From: Cytospora piceicola
Lineage: Eukaryota > Ascomycota > Sordariomycetes > Diaporthales > Cytosporaceae
DNA length: 64,000 bases
Direction of reading: 5' to 3'
Assembly: GCA_023375675.1 (NCBI GenBank)
Contig: JALQBC010000001.1
Location: 2,108,001 to 2,172,000 of the forward strand
Below are positions 20,780 through 31,836 of this stretch, one piece after another (positions within the stretch are counted from its first letter, which is position 1; the number at the start of each line of letters is the position of its first letter). The notes under the pieces are model-generated. The model searched no databases and was not told the origin of the DNA. It saw only the letters and a list, made by a program, of their open reading frames with translations. The position numbers and the translations under genes were made by a program.

Positions 20780-22364
20780 CTAGCGGGCAGTGAATGTCGA
20801 GTTGATGGGCCCGAACTTGATGTTGCTGTAGATGACAGTCGCGCTGCCACTGCCAGACTCAACATCCGAGGGGACGCCAGAAGTCGTGGCGCAAGTGCCA
20901 CGGGCGGCGCCGGCTTTCGTGGATGTGGTCGGGTAGGTCGAGTCGAGCCAGAGCATGTTGGCGTAGTGGTCGTCCCACAGCGACATGACCAGAACCATGG
21001 GCTCGGCCAGGGCGGCGCCCATCTGGGCCAAGCCGCCCTTGTCCTGGAACGAGGTTTGGTCGCCGAAGGCGGTCTTCTGCGCGTCGCAGTAGTCCGCGGT
21101 GATGGAGTTGTACTGGGTGGTGCCAGCGATGGTGCTGTACGAGTTGGGGATCAGCTTGCCGTTCTGGACGTAGAAGCGCTTGATCTCGGACAGCGCGCCG
21201 TTGGTCTCGATGAACTGGGTCACAACGGTGAAGACCGAGTTGGTGTTGACGGTCTTGCCGGGGCCGTAGAAGGATGTGTTGCCTTGTCTGTAGCTGTTGA
21301 AGTCACACCCATCCGGGTCGCACTCGCCGGCATATCGTGAGCTGGAGTAGGTTCCGCCACACGCGTCTTCCTCGCACACTTCCTGACCGATGGTCGAGCA
21401 TGGGTGTGGAGTAAAGGCAGTCGATACCGAGTTGGCTTCCCACACGTCCTGGATCAATTGTCAGCTCTGGGCCAAGCCACCATGTAGCCATTGGAACATT
21501 CTACTTACCATCTCGGAGCAGCAGGATCCCATATCGCCCACACCAGCATTGGCGTCGTTGGTAGATGGGGTCCAGCCCGCGATGTTGGCCTGTGCAAGGG
21601 TAATGCGTCAGATCTTTGCGTATATTGCCTTGATACAGTCTCGTGAGCCAATAATACTTACTTCACCGTTAATGAACTTCAGATCTCGTGGGCACTGGCT
21701 GTCGCAGTATCCGGTTCCGTACTTGGCACCGGCCTTGTTTCCAGAATACTTAGCCTCACCACCATCGGCGTCCATAGACACGAAGTACAAAGCACCGTTC
21801 AGGCCACACTATGACAGGTTAGTTCGACATGGACACCTAGCCTCAAACAAGATGATTCGGAGAGGTTGCATGATGAGACCGAAGGGGACTTACAGGCAGT
21901 TTGGAAACATCCACATCAAAGGTGAACTCCTTGCCCAGAAGGGTGAATGTTTGATAGGCTGTGTCAGACGCCATCAGGTATGTACGCGAGCCAATGTTAG
22001 TCGAGTACGACCCCTGTGTGACGAACTTGAGGCTGAGTGCGTTGCCAGAAGTGGTGATGCCGTATGTTCCGCTGTAATCACTTCCGTCGACACAGCATTC
22101 TGTGGCACAGCTCGTGGAGTCAGTGCAGAGAGAAGTGTCCCACTCGTTTCCCGTGTAACAGTTGGTGTAGCCGTCAACGTTGTGCAGCCATCGCCAGTTG
22201 GCGTCGATCACAACACCTCCAGTCTTGGAAGTGCACGAGCCGGCGGCTGTGCAGGTAGACCATGTCAGGGAGGGGTGAGTCTCTGTCTGTGAAGTGCAGA
22301 CTTCCTGCGCTGCCACCTTAGCAGCTGCCACAATGGCGCTGAGCGCGGCGATCTTGTTATGCAT
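20780..22364 (-). CDS. cbh1: GH7 cellobiohydrolase I, no CBM
   Basis: Secreted cellulase that releases cellobiose from cellulose chain ends. Minus-strand exons: 22364-21894, 21808-21662, 21589-21509, 21448-20780; 455 residues, all introns phase 0. Signal peptide about 1-19 (ends KVAA, mature Gln). Catalytic EMDVWE spans the last intron: E232 nucleophile, D234, E237 acid/base, the same spacing as T. reesei Cel7A E212/D214/E217. The segment [22 protein letters not shown] is the loop found in cellobiohydrolases and absent from GH7 endoglucanases. It ends at NSTFTAR, with no Ser/Thr linker or CBM1. A TATA box lies 164 bp upstream. Confidence 0.97.
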
Positions 22365-25106
22365 CTTGATGACCCTGGTGCGAGTTTCCGGTATGTCTGT
22401 GACGACTGCCTAAGTAGATGTGTAGGAAGGAGTTTGTAACGAGCAAGGACTGGTGCCAACCGTGCTCTGACACTGGATGGTTGAGACAAACTTAGAACAA
22501 GTGATCCATGAGCGGCGGCGATGTCGTCTTATATAAATTTTGGTCGCGCTCTCTCCTCGTGTAGTGAGGTCCAGGATATTACACGGAACTCTGCTCCCGA
22601 ATAACCAACAGGGAATACAGCGACTGCTATCAGGAAGGACGGCCCAACAAAGCCGATCTCAATACAGGGAAATACTGTGGATTTCCGTAGTCAGTGAAGG
22701 GGCATGATGTTTCCCTCGAGACTCTATGACGATAGGAAGATGATCCCGGACGGATCCCGGGCCGTCAGCATGAGACTGAAGACGATTTGGTAGCCAGGAA
22801 TGGTTACGATGGGCCATGAGGCGACACTCCGTACTTAGGCTATGGCAGGCAAGATAATTATGGCAACCTGGGCGGTTGGCGGTTCGGGAAATAGACAGCT
22901 CTTGAGAGCCAGTAGCGAACGGTGGGCCGCGTGTACTCGTGAGCAGGGCCATGATGGATTTCGGTGGCGAAGGGTATCGAGCCGATATGCAAAGCCCCTT
23001 GAGGCAATTCGGAGGTAGCCATATAGGGCGAAATGGCCAGGGATATCGGTGTGTAGCAGTCAACCAGGAGTCACGATGCATCACTTAGTGAGTATTCAAG
23101 CTATCTACTTAATAGACACCCTTGCTGTAGGAGCCGCACCAAACCAGTCCGGATTAGTTACACGGGACTGACAACTAGAAGTACCCTGGCGTGGGCATCG
23201 CCCGAGGCGAAGTATATCCGGTTTGGCAACAAGTGACAGGTCTTGGCTTCTCAGGCCACCAGCGTACTTCTTGATTCTCGGCATGGCTTACGATTGGAGG
23301 CTTTTGGGACGAATGACCAGAAAGGGGACAGCGGAGTGTGCTTGCCGAATGTAACAGCAAAAGTGGCCTTGGGAATGCTTCTCTTTCTAGCTTGAAACCA
23401 AAAGGTGGCCAGCATGTTGACTAAGGATCATAGCATACCAAGTTGCTCCGAACTGCCACTTTTGGTGCGTAGTGGAACTACATGGTGATTGTTTTCGGAA
23501 GTGCATGCGGAGGGTAACGGCTTGGTTATCATGCACAAAATTGTGAAACTGGAAGCAGTATTGCCACTGGAACTGTGCTGCAATTCCCCAATTGTGCGTT
23601 CGCCCATCTACTTCAGTCCACTGTGAGCAACTCGGTCAATGCAAGGGCTCAGGGAAGAGGTCAGGGGTGATTTGTCTTGTTTGCTCTTGCGCGCATTGAC
23701 ATTTGTTCGGGCACTGGGAATCGGCGTGGGTTGCAGGGGCATTGGCATTTAGCCGTCAAGGGTTCTGTGCAATGTACAGTTGAAATCGGACATGACCACG
23801 TAGACGTTGACAGGCGGGTCTCAGGTTCAGATCGGCTAATTTTTTAGAGTGTTCTTCCTTCTTGAGGCTTTTATGTTCTCTACTTAGGTAGACATCATGG
23901 TTGGCTGCATGGGCCTGTCAAGTCTAGGCATTTCCGAGGTGAATTGGATTTGATTATATTTACGTGCCTTTCCTGTTTCCACGAAACCGGCTTGCAGTAT
24001 ATATCAACATATGTGTTTGTTGTCAGCAAGTATTAGTACATCCCCGCCAAACCCATTGGTTGAGATTAATGTGTCTTCAGAACTTATGTTGCAATATATT
24101 TATGTACTTGGTTAATATTCGGAATCGTATGAACTTTGAAGCGAGCGTAGGCTTCATAGCAGTCAACAGATCTATCGAATATAAGAAAGGTATGAGAAAC
24201 GTCAACAATGCTCTTGATTCTGGTAGATTTTCCCGGGATATGAGCACAGTAATCGAGATGGTGGCAAAGCGCGGTGTGAGGCGTGGGGCCACTGTTAAAT
24301 TGCTTTTCAAGTGAGTTCCTTGTGTGAAGGCAGAACTGAGCCGCTCCACGTTCAATTGTGCCTTGCCAACTCTTTTGGCTTTTCCGGTTCAATACAAGTG
24401 AGGCTTTGATGTGGCACATTGAGTTTGGCTCTCGACTTATGCCGGCTTTTGAATGACCTATTTGAACTTTAGTTACAACTAGTGAATATTGGCCGAATAA
24501 ATTCCTGCTTACACAGACAACTGTTATAGATCAAGAGATTAGACCACGGTAATTGATAAGCTGACAACCCTGAAAATTTGGCTGCCAGAGAATATCCGGT
24601 CGAATCTCTCTTATAGAATCCGACGAAGTACTGGTAATTACATAGAGATTCCGCATGAGGAAATCCATTGATGGGACCGGTGCATGTTGTGAGAAACAAA
24701 ACAACTGCGCAGTACACCGCCGAACCGAAGCAGGTGTGTCGATTCAACACATGATGCCGTGACATGATAACGTGATAGGACCACCAAAGGGCCCGCCTAC
24801 CTGGCAAGCTTCCTGGGTACCTAGGTACCAAGGTTGGCTTGGGAGCCAGGTATGATGAAGGTGGGAGAGGGATTGAATCAACAGACGTGTCGTGTTAATT
24901 TGATCCTTGGCGTCACGGAATTTACATGTCACCACAGGAAAAACTGAGCTGACGTCGATGGAGAGGGACACGGAAGGAGGTTGTCCCATGTCTCACTTGG
25001 GCTCTAGCGCGGTATTGGCACAGGTAAGGTTAACGCCCCTTAGCAGGGTTAGGGTATTTCTCACAGGTTTTATTAAAGTCTACCCAACTTGGTAAATGTA
25101 CCAGAC
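22365..25106. other. Intergenic region upstream of the GH7 gene (2.7 kb)
   Basis: No supported gene. Contains the GH7 TATA box at 22528-22535, and two GGCTAA words (23748-23754 on the minus strand, 23834-23839 on the plus strand) far upstream. Short ORFs at 23964-24419 look non-coding. Confidence 0.5.
22528..22535 (-). promoter_or_regulatory. TATA box of the GH7 cellobiohydrolase gene
   Basis: TATATAAG read on the minus strand, 164 bp before the ATG. This is a usual distance for a strongly expressed fungal cellulase gene with a 5' UTR of about 130 nt. Confidence 0.65.
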
Positions 25107-25799
25107 CTAGTATGTGACTGATTTCAACGTGCTTTCATACATATTGATCAGTCCGTATGGGTGAAATCGTGCCCCAATCCTAACCATTTCATCTTGGAAA
25201 TGCCGAGTGTTATAATGAGCGTTCAGTGCTTGTGTCATAGCTAAATCGAAAGTGTCGGTTTTACTTCCAATACATCGAGGTTGTTCCGTGAGCAATCTAC
25301 CAAGCCTCTCAGAATTATCAATCCGAATAATGTTGACCTGCTCACATACGTCTCTACTGCTTCGGCGGGACGATGAAGTGCCATAATCGTATGGGTTGAT
25401 CGGTTGATGAATATCCTGGATGGTGGTTCCAGACATCAAGCTTGATGGCTTTGGGGGGGCCCTGGCATCATTGCCTTCCCGTGCATGTGGCTCATGTATG
25501 AGAACCCTGGCGCTTCGAGCGTCCGGGGCGGTGCATTGGGTACTTTCCAAGCTGTTCATTTCGATGTCTTGTTGCCTCTGTTTGGCATTCTTCATTTTCT
25601 TCATAAGGCAGATATAAAGCGGGCTGGAAGCCAGAGCGAGAAGGACAAGGAGAGCGGTAAGCAGGATGAAGATTACCTCGAGGGCGGTCCTGACTGATGT
25701 TATGTCTTGTTGTTTGGGCCCCTCACCGTCATTCCGGATGGTACTTTGATTGAATGAAAGCATGTTCGGAATAGCCAATATCTTGATGAGTGCCAACAT
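25107..25799 (-). CDS. Single-pass membrane protein, orphan
   Basis: Not recognised. 230 residues, single exon, ATG at 25799. One strong hydrophobic segment, residues about 37-66 (TALEVIFILLTALLVLLALAS), is followed by a basic stretch (KKMKNAKQRQQ). This suggests an extracellular or lumenal N-terminus and a cytosolic C-terminus by the positive-inside rule. The cytosolic part is polar, with a Ser/Arg patch (SSSRRSSRD) that could be a phosphorylation site, then a better-folded-looking end (MTQALNAHYNTRHFQDEMVRIGARF). Coding character is moderate; composition and length favour a real gene over chance. Confidence 0.55.
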   Translation of the reverse strand: MLALIKILAIPNMLSFNQSTIRNDGEGPKQQDITSVRTALEVIFILLTALLVLLALASSPLYICLMKKMKNAKQRQQDIEMNSLESTQCTAPDARSARVLIHEPHAREGNDARAPPKPSSLMSGTTIQDIHQPINPYDYGTSSSRRSSRDVCEQVNIIRIDNSERLGRLLTEQPRCIGSKTDTFDLAMTQALNAHYNTRHFQDEMVRIGARFHPYGLINMYESTLKSVTY

Positions 25800-27032
25800 C
25801 AAGACAGGAAGCTACGGTTGGTGGACGTGGGTCGGAATATCTAGCACTTTCAAGCTCTTCAATGTTAGAAACGGATGGTCAGGTCAAGTTTCAGTTGCGA
25901 AAGGGAGTGAAAACGACAGCTTGTTGTGAATAATTTGAGTTGAGACCAGATCCAAGAATCAAGAACGAACTGCCGCCTTTTTAGTCCAGATATCAATTGC
26001 TCCTCGGGCCATATGACAAAGGTTGCTATTGAAACAAGGACATTGTTTCACTAACAAGGAAACTTCCCAAAGAACCTCGGCTTAGTGTACCAACCCCAAA
26101 AGTCATTGTACTCTTGGTCTCAAAGAGGAAGCTAGTTATTCGTATAGATTACTATTCCTCTGGTGCTATTGTTGAAGTGTGATACCACCCATGGGCTTCC
26201 TAGGTGCGTTCGAGTATCTGATCTAATTAGATATTGTTTCACTCCTTGAAAAATCATCCATGATTTACATATCTCAATCACGGTCTTCCTTGATACTACC
26301 TACATACAAGTGCTGGGATTTGGTGCATTACCGATATAGAAATCGATATACTCTACCAAGCCGACCAACGCATTTGCATTTCTTCTTTCAGCGCAGCTCA
26401 GAAGCGGACCTGTGAATTTCTCATCCAACGGCTTATTGCCTCGGAAATATCAATCTCCAGACGCGAAATAGTGACGTACAGCTGCCTTTTGATGATCAAT
26501 AATTCGCTACAAGTAGACCGATTGACACATGCCACATCCGGTGGAGACGGCTGTCGACGACATCAGCAGCAGCAGAAACATTCAGTTATACACTAACTAC
26601 ACAGTCAGAAAAGGACTCACTGTCGGAAGGTCATTTTTGTGGATAAAAAGAACAGTCCGAGCGGCGATAGCTCTGATCTACTCTGCGCTGCTGCGTCAAT
26701 ATGATGTACTCGCGGTGAATATTTCCCAGACCTTGATTATTTAGACCTGAACCTTCACTAGCCCTCTTCAGAGTGATATTCGGTAACCTAGCAAGGACTG
26801 CAACCTCGAGTCGCGTAGGTAGATATTTGGGATCAAAGGCCATCCATGTTACCCTAGGGTAAGGTGAGGAAGAAGGATACGCAGCCTCACCGATGTTAAA
26901 CTGTTGTTATTATTTAAGAAGAACTCGTATCCTTTACATGAGACAATCTTGGGGAGCGAATCCGGTCATTACCCATTCTACCCATTTCATAGCACACCAA
27001 GCCATCTAAGCTACCCTTAAACATATCCTAAG
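25800..27032. other. Intergenic between divergent orphans
   Basis: No gene or repeat supported. Confidence 0.4.
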
Positions 27033-27542
27033 ATGCATTGCAGCCTGTCCATTCTCACAACCTCCCTATGTCTCGCCGTCACCACAGTCGCCGCTCCTCA
27101 AAGCCTGGACGACACTGACATCAACGGCAACCCCCAGGCCCAGTTGGACCTTAACGCTCCTACCAAGGACATGGCTGCCCATGAACACAAGTGGACGATG
27201 CGTTCTATGAGGCGCACCTGCAACCACCACGACACCGAGTGCGAGTGGTTCTTCTACATCGACACCGACCACCACAGCCAACGCCCGACCGAGTGCCACT
27301 TCTTTGTCAGAGGCAATAGCGCCAGCCGTACCGACACTCAAGGGAACAAGTGCGGCCACTTTACCGTTTCTAGTGGCTGGTCAGGCCAGTTCGGTCCCGG
27401 ACAGGGATTTACCGTCCTCTCCGTCGTTGACCCGGTGGAAAACTTAATTGCGTGGCCAGGTTACACGGACAAGCAGTTGGAGCCCTGTAAGACAGTGAGA
27501 CCTGACCTTGAGTTCCCTGTTTCTCACCTTCCCGGGACTTAG
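27033..27542 (+). CDS. Small secreted protein, His/Trp-rich, candidate effector-like
   Basis: No named family recognised. 169 residues, single exon. Signal peptide about 1-20 (SLSILTTSLCLAVTTVAA, cleavage near APQ). Mature Cys at 63, 70, 88, 107 and 152; five is odd, so at least one may be free or dimerise. The segment RTCNHHDTECEWFFYIDT is followed by TECHFFV and NKCGHFTVSSGWSGQFGPGQGF, giving a compact beta-rich look seen in many small secreted proteins of Sordariomycetes (general resemblance, no family named). The stretch between the signal peptide and residue 50 could be a propeptide. Role unknown. Confidence 0.75.
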   Translation: MHCSLSILTTSLCLAVTTVAAPQSLDDTDINGNPQAQLDLNAPTKDMAAHEHKWTMRSMRRTCNHHDTECEWFFYIDTDHHSQRPTECHFFVRGNSASRTDTQGNKCGHFTVSSGWSGQFGPGQGFTVLSVVDPVENLIAWPGYTDKQLEPCKTVRPDLEFPVSHLPGT

Positions 27543-27889
27543 AAAGACCAGATATAGCGTGAGTACAAAGGATTGGGGGAGGCTGTAGCCATGGTCTATA
27601 GTCTTCTTGAGTATGCACTTCAGATATTAGCATAGAGAAATAGAATTTGTAACAAAGAACGAAGCCATCCATCCAATCGATACGTCCCCAAGAGTTAATT
27701 AAGTACCAGTGACCACCGATTCCTAATAAACTATTGATATTAACGATTGATCATAACGCAGCGGCCAGGAGGACCTGGTGGTCGAACCTGCTCGGAAAGC
27801 TTCTCAAGATGAATGTACATTAACAGCCAGAAGAGCTTTCTTTGCAGACTAACCAATGAGCCATCATCTAGGACTGGAATGTTCGTTCA

Positions 27890-27911
27890 GATAAACAACG
27901 GATAAACAACG
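27890..27911. repeat. 11-bp tandem duplication
   Basis: GATAAACAACG occurs twice head to tail. Confidence 0.8.
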
Positions 27912-28273
27912 GTGGAAGGCCGACTCATACCCTGGGAAACGGTAGAGTCAAGGTCGTCATATATTGGATATGTACGATGCATAAACACCAGTACCTAGGC
28001 ATCATCGGCATCGACCTCGACAAGTATAATGCATATGTCTGTCTTTGAAGCTATCATCAACCTCAGTGCCATTAGTATTCAATCCTTGCATCTGCAGTCC
28101 GAAAAGGGCAGGCCTTGTTGTGCCAAGTGGCCAGCGAGGACCGGCAACGCCCGGGCGGGTGCAATCAGCTGCCGGCTCCCGAGGTCGCCCATAGCTATTT
28201 CAGCCGTCGACGATAACGCTGACTTTCAATAACTCACATCATGACATGAGATATCGGAAATACACCCCTGACC

Positions 28274-28283
28274 TTTATAAAAC
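28274..28283 (+). promoter_or_regulatory. TATA box of the M24 peptidase gene
   Basis: TTTATAAAAC about 40-50 bp before the ATG at 28323, implying a short 5' UTR. Confidence 0.55.
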
Positions 28284-28322
28284 ACAATACCCAGCCACTG
28301 CGGGTGCACCAGTCTACAAACA

Positions 28323-29892
28323 ATGCAGGGGTCTTTCGTAACGCTTATCGCCGCGGCGCGCTTGGTTCTTGGTCATACCGCGGATGCTTCAGCCAACGCA
28401 GCCAGAAGGCCCCAGATACAAGCATTACCACCGCTACGAGAGCAAGCCCAGATTGTCGACGGCTGGACTGAGGAACGCAAAGCCCTCATCCCTGGTATAC
28501 TACAGAAATATGGCGTCGATGCATGGATTGTCTGTTCAAGCTCCTCTCCCCAGGCTCCTGGCTTGTTCTAGTCCTTGACCCTGCTTCGAGGTCATAGAGC
28601 TCATGCATCATGCATTACTGACACTAGATCACAGATAAGCCAGCGTGAATATGCCGAGGACACAGTTTTCTGGGCCCTCAAGGAATTCGAGCAGTTCTCC
28701 GCCCGGCGGCGCACCACCCAGCTCTTTCTTGCCAACGCCACCGGCGATTCACCGTCAGCCTATAGCTGGATCGACAATACTGAACTTGTATGGTCGGAGC
28801 TTCGCTCTATCTTGGCTGACCAGGAACCGAGCAGCATCGCCTTGAACACGCATGCCGAGCTCGCTTTTAGCGGCGGCCTTCACGCTGGCGAGCGCGATGC
28901 CATCGAGGCTGCATTAGGCAAGGAATGGGCCGAGCGGTTCGTTCTTGAGCCAATGATAGCCGTGGAACTTGTCGCTACAATGGTAGATAGCAGGCTGGAG
29001 TGGTATCGAAAGATGATGCAAACGGCGTGGGCAATCATTGAGGAGGCATTCAGTAACAAGATCATCACCCCAGGCAAGACGACGACGTTGGACTTGGAGT
29101 GGTGGATGAGGGAGAGGATCCAGTCACTCAACTACACTACCTGGTTCCAGCCGAGCGTCTACATCCTGACCGCGGACGATTGCAGCATGTGTTCCAAGTC
29201 ACGGGCACAGGGGATGATCCGGACGTTTCCTGGCGACACGGATCATGTAATCAGACACGGGGATGTCATCCATACTGACTTCGGTGTCACTGCACTTGGC
29301 CTCAATACGGACACGCAGCACTTGGGGTACGTCTTGAGTCCGGGAGAGGCGGTGGAAGATATCCCAGAGAGTGTGCTGGAGGGGATGAGGAAGGTCAATC
29401 GGCTGCAGGATATAACAAGGGATCACATGCGGGTTGGTTTGACCGGAAACGAGATCCTCAAGAACATACGTGCTCAGATGGAAGACGAGGGCATTGAGGG
29501 CAAAATCTATTGTCACGCCACAGGGGAATTCGGTCACAGTGCGGGCACTGTCATCGGTCAGTCACATTCCTCATGGTTCCCCCAAGCTTCTCCCCAATTG
29601 GACAACTCGCTGATATGTGGTTGCAGGTATGACCAACCTTCAAGATGAGGTCCCATTTCTGGGAGACTTGCCTCTGCTGAAGAATACATACTACAGCATC
29701 GAGCTGTACGCGGAGAATTACGTTCCTGAAAAGAACATGACAGTCAAATTCCCTATGGAGGAGGATGTCTACTGGAGCGAAGAAACCCAGACCTGGGAGT
29801 GGGTGTACGGGCGGCAGTCTGAATACCTCTTCGTTTACCCTCCGGGCAAAGGTGCTACACAAAGTCAGCAGGAAATAGACGGGGAGTTATAG
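28323..29892 (+). CDS. Secreted M24-family metallopeptidase (Xaa-Pro peptidase-like)
   Basis: Creatinase-fold metalloenzyme, probably cutting Xaa-Pro bonds. Exons 28323-28529, 28635-29556, 29627-29892 give 464 residues. The N-terminal hydrophobic stretch (FVTLIAAARLVLG) is a likely signal peptide. Expected metal ligands are present: Asp in HTDFGV, Asp in LNTDTQHLG, His in GHSAGTVIG, Glu in SIELYAE and Glu in FPMEEDVYW. So the enzyme is probably active. The first intron (28530-28634) has the weak donor GTCTGT but must be removed to give DAWIISQREYAED in frame and avoid the TAG at 28569-28571; other donors nearby are not better. Substrate is inferred from the family only. Confidence 0.88.
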
Positions 29893-30707
29893 ATTGTCTG
29901 GAGCATGTGCTTAGGCAGTTTCCAGATGTCACAATCTTTATTCGTTTATCGTGGAATTAAGCCTGCATGAAATACACACGAGAAGAAATGTGGCTCCGCC
30001 TATGGATACAATGGCATACATACCAATCCAAACACATGTTCAAGTATATTCTTGTGAAATATCTCAAGAATCGTACGATGGTCCTCAATGGTGCTCGATC
30101 GTCAGCTCCACTGCTGCATGTAGTAGCCGGCCTCTGATCTCAAGTACTGCAGTGGCGGGGCGTAGTCCGAGTGTACCGATACCACCTGATTATGTGCTAA
30201 ACACTTGCCGCATGCACCCTCCGGCCCGGAATACGGTTTGCCGCAGTGGAATATTATGCAACCGTGCCACGCAACATTGTTCACTTCCAGTTTTTCTGAC
30301 ATTTACATAGGTATCCGGATTATGTTTTGTCACATATCCAGGCTATCTTTCCAGCCAAGATGTCGGTCCCACAACACCCCTCAAAACCTTTGTTGGACAC
30401 GTCAGGACGGTTGTAGCACATCTGGAGTACCCTCCTTAGAGGCGGGGATTTATGCAGACCTTGGAAGTCATGCATACCGAGGTTGTCTGTGCTAGTATTG
30501 GGGACCAACCACGTCATATCGCAAATGTTACGGAGTTTACCGTTATTATCCACTCAGTTAATGGACTTGATCAACTATATCCTCCAGGGCTTCGCAAGCT
30601 TCATGGTCTAGTTACACTATTTTCTACTCTTTCGGACCTATCTACCTCATACGCTTCCACATCGAGAAAACCGGTGAACCATCATATCATCCGTTGAAAC
30701 AGTCGAC
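29893..30707. other. Intergenic, M24 peptidase to SDR
   Basis: No gene supported. Confidence 0.4.
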
Positions 30708-31730
30708 ATGGCCTTCACCGGGATAACAAAGAACTTGGCTTCTGTGTCCCTCCTATCGGCCCTCCTCTATGCTCCTCCAGAGCTATTGGAAAGATTTCTC
30801 AGAACTGATTCCTCGAAAACCATATTCCATAAATTCTTCGGGCCTGTCGTCAAGGTCCTTATCGGCCTAGGCATAGTCAGAACTATCAACAGCGCCCTCA
30901 ACTGCCTGGCTACCAACAACTGGCGCATCTCGTCATCCCCACCAAAAGAGCCCTGGGACTGGCCCAATGAAATCGCCGTCGTGACAGGTGGTTGCGGTGA
31001 TCTGGGGGTGGCCCTAGTCCAAGGGCTCACAGAGAAAGGTGTCAAGGTGGCGGTCGTGGATATTGCCGACCCTCCTCCGGCAATTCAGTCCATCTCCAAC
31101 GCCGTATACTTCAAATGCGACGTCACTTCTTCCCAGGATGTCGCAGAGGCGGCAGATGCTATCCGCAAGACGTTCGGTGGCGATCCCTCGATTCTGGTCA
31201 ACAACGCCGGGATAGCTCGCCTCAACCCGCTGCTCGAGGTCTCCGAGACGTCACTCCGTCAAGTCCTAGGGGTGAACCTGATGGCTCTCTGGTTCACGGC
31301 GAAGCAGTTCCTTCCTGCTATGATCAAGAAAGACAAGGGGCATATCATCACAGTCGCCAGTCTTGCCAGCTTCGTCCCCCTGGTGACAAGCATTGAGTAC
31401 AGCGCGACCAAGGCCGGCGCGCTCGCCTTTAACGAGGGCCTCATGTCCGAGCTCAAGCACGTATACAAGGCCCCTGGTGTGAAGACGAGTATTGTGCATC
31501 CGTTTTTCGTGCGGACGGCGATGACGCAGTCGTTTGCGGACAGGATAGAGAGGACGCAGACGATGTTGACGATCGAGGAAGCCATACAGCCTGTGCTGGC
31601 ACTAATCTTCAGCGGGAGAGGTGGACAGCTGGTGATACCGGCGAAAATGAGCTTGGTTTCGGGGATAAGAGGCTGGCCGAACTGGATGCAAGAGGTTCTG
31701 AGAGATGTCCAGGCGAAAGGCATGCTTTGA
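30708..31730 (+). CDS. Membrane-anchored short-chain dehydrogenase (SDR16C/DHRS-like)
   Basis: NAD(P)-dependent oxidoreductase of lipid-like alcohols or ketones. 340 residues, single exon. The first 65 residues contain two hydrophobic stretches (LASVSLLSALLYAP; FGPVVKVLIGLGIV), consistent with ER or lipid-droplet anchoring. The classical SDR core follows: TGGCGDLG at 93-100 (cofactor), NNAG at 165-168, catalytic S218, Y231 and K235 (YSATK). VDIAD after strand 2 favours NAD(H) over NADP(H). The layout resembles the retinol/long-chain SDR16C group (RDH10, DHRS3), a family-level comparison only. It converges on the GH3 gene, with 106 bp between stop codons. Confidence 0.88.
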   Translation: MAFTGITKNLASVSLLSALLYAPPELLERFLRTDSSKTIFHKFFGPVVKVLIGLGIVRTINSALNCLATNNWRISSSPPKEPWDWPNEIAVVTGGCGDLGVALVQGLTEKGVKVAVVDIADPPPAIQSISNAVYFKCDVTSSQDVAEAADAIRKTFGGDPSILVNNAGIARLNPLLEVSETSLRQVLGVNLMALWFTAKQFLPAMIKKDKGHIITVASLASFVPLVTSIEYSATKAGALAFNEGLMSELKHVYKAPGVKTSIVHPFFVRTAMTQSFADRIERTQTMLTIEEAIQPVLALIFSGRGGQLVIPAKMSLVSGIRGWPNWMQEVLRDVQAKGML

Positions 31731-31836
31731 TTAGTCTCCTCTCATTTGCTCCTACTGTAATTGCTCAATAAAATGGTAAATACCGCAGACTACGTATATC
31801 CCCAAACCGAGCATTCTACTTACACGGCCTCATGTT

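Larger units (their letters stand above)
27543..28322. other. Intergenic, secreted protein to M24 peptidase
   Basis: No gene. A perfect 11-bp tandem duplication (GATAAACAACG twice) lies at 27890-27911, and a TATA box at 28274-28283. Confidence 0.5.

Noticed and set aside
21390..22292. Plus-strand 300-codon ORF opposite the GH7 gene
   Set aside because: Runs across GH7 introns and exons alike; antisense by-product.
24084..24419. Minus-strand 111-codon ORF upstream of the GH7 gene
   Set aside because: Overlaps another ORF of similar length on the opposite strand; no coding evidence.
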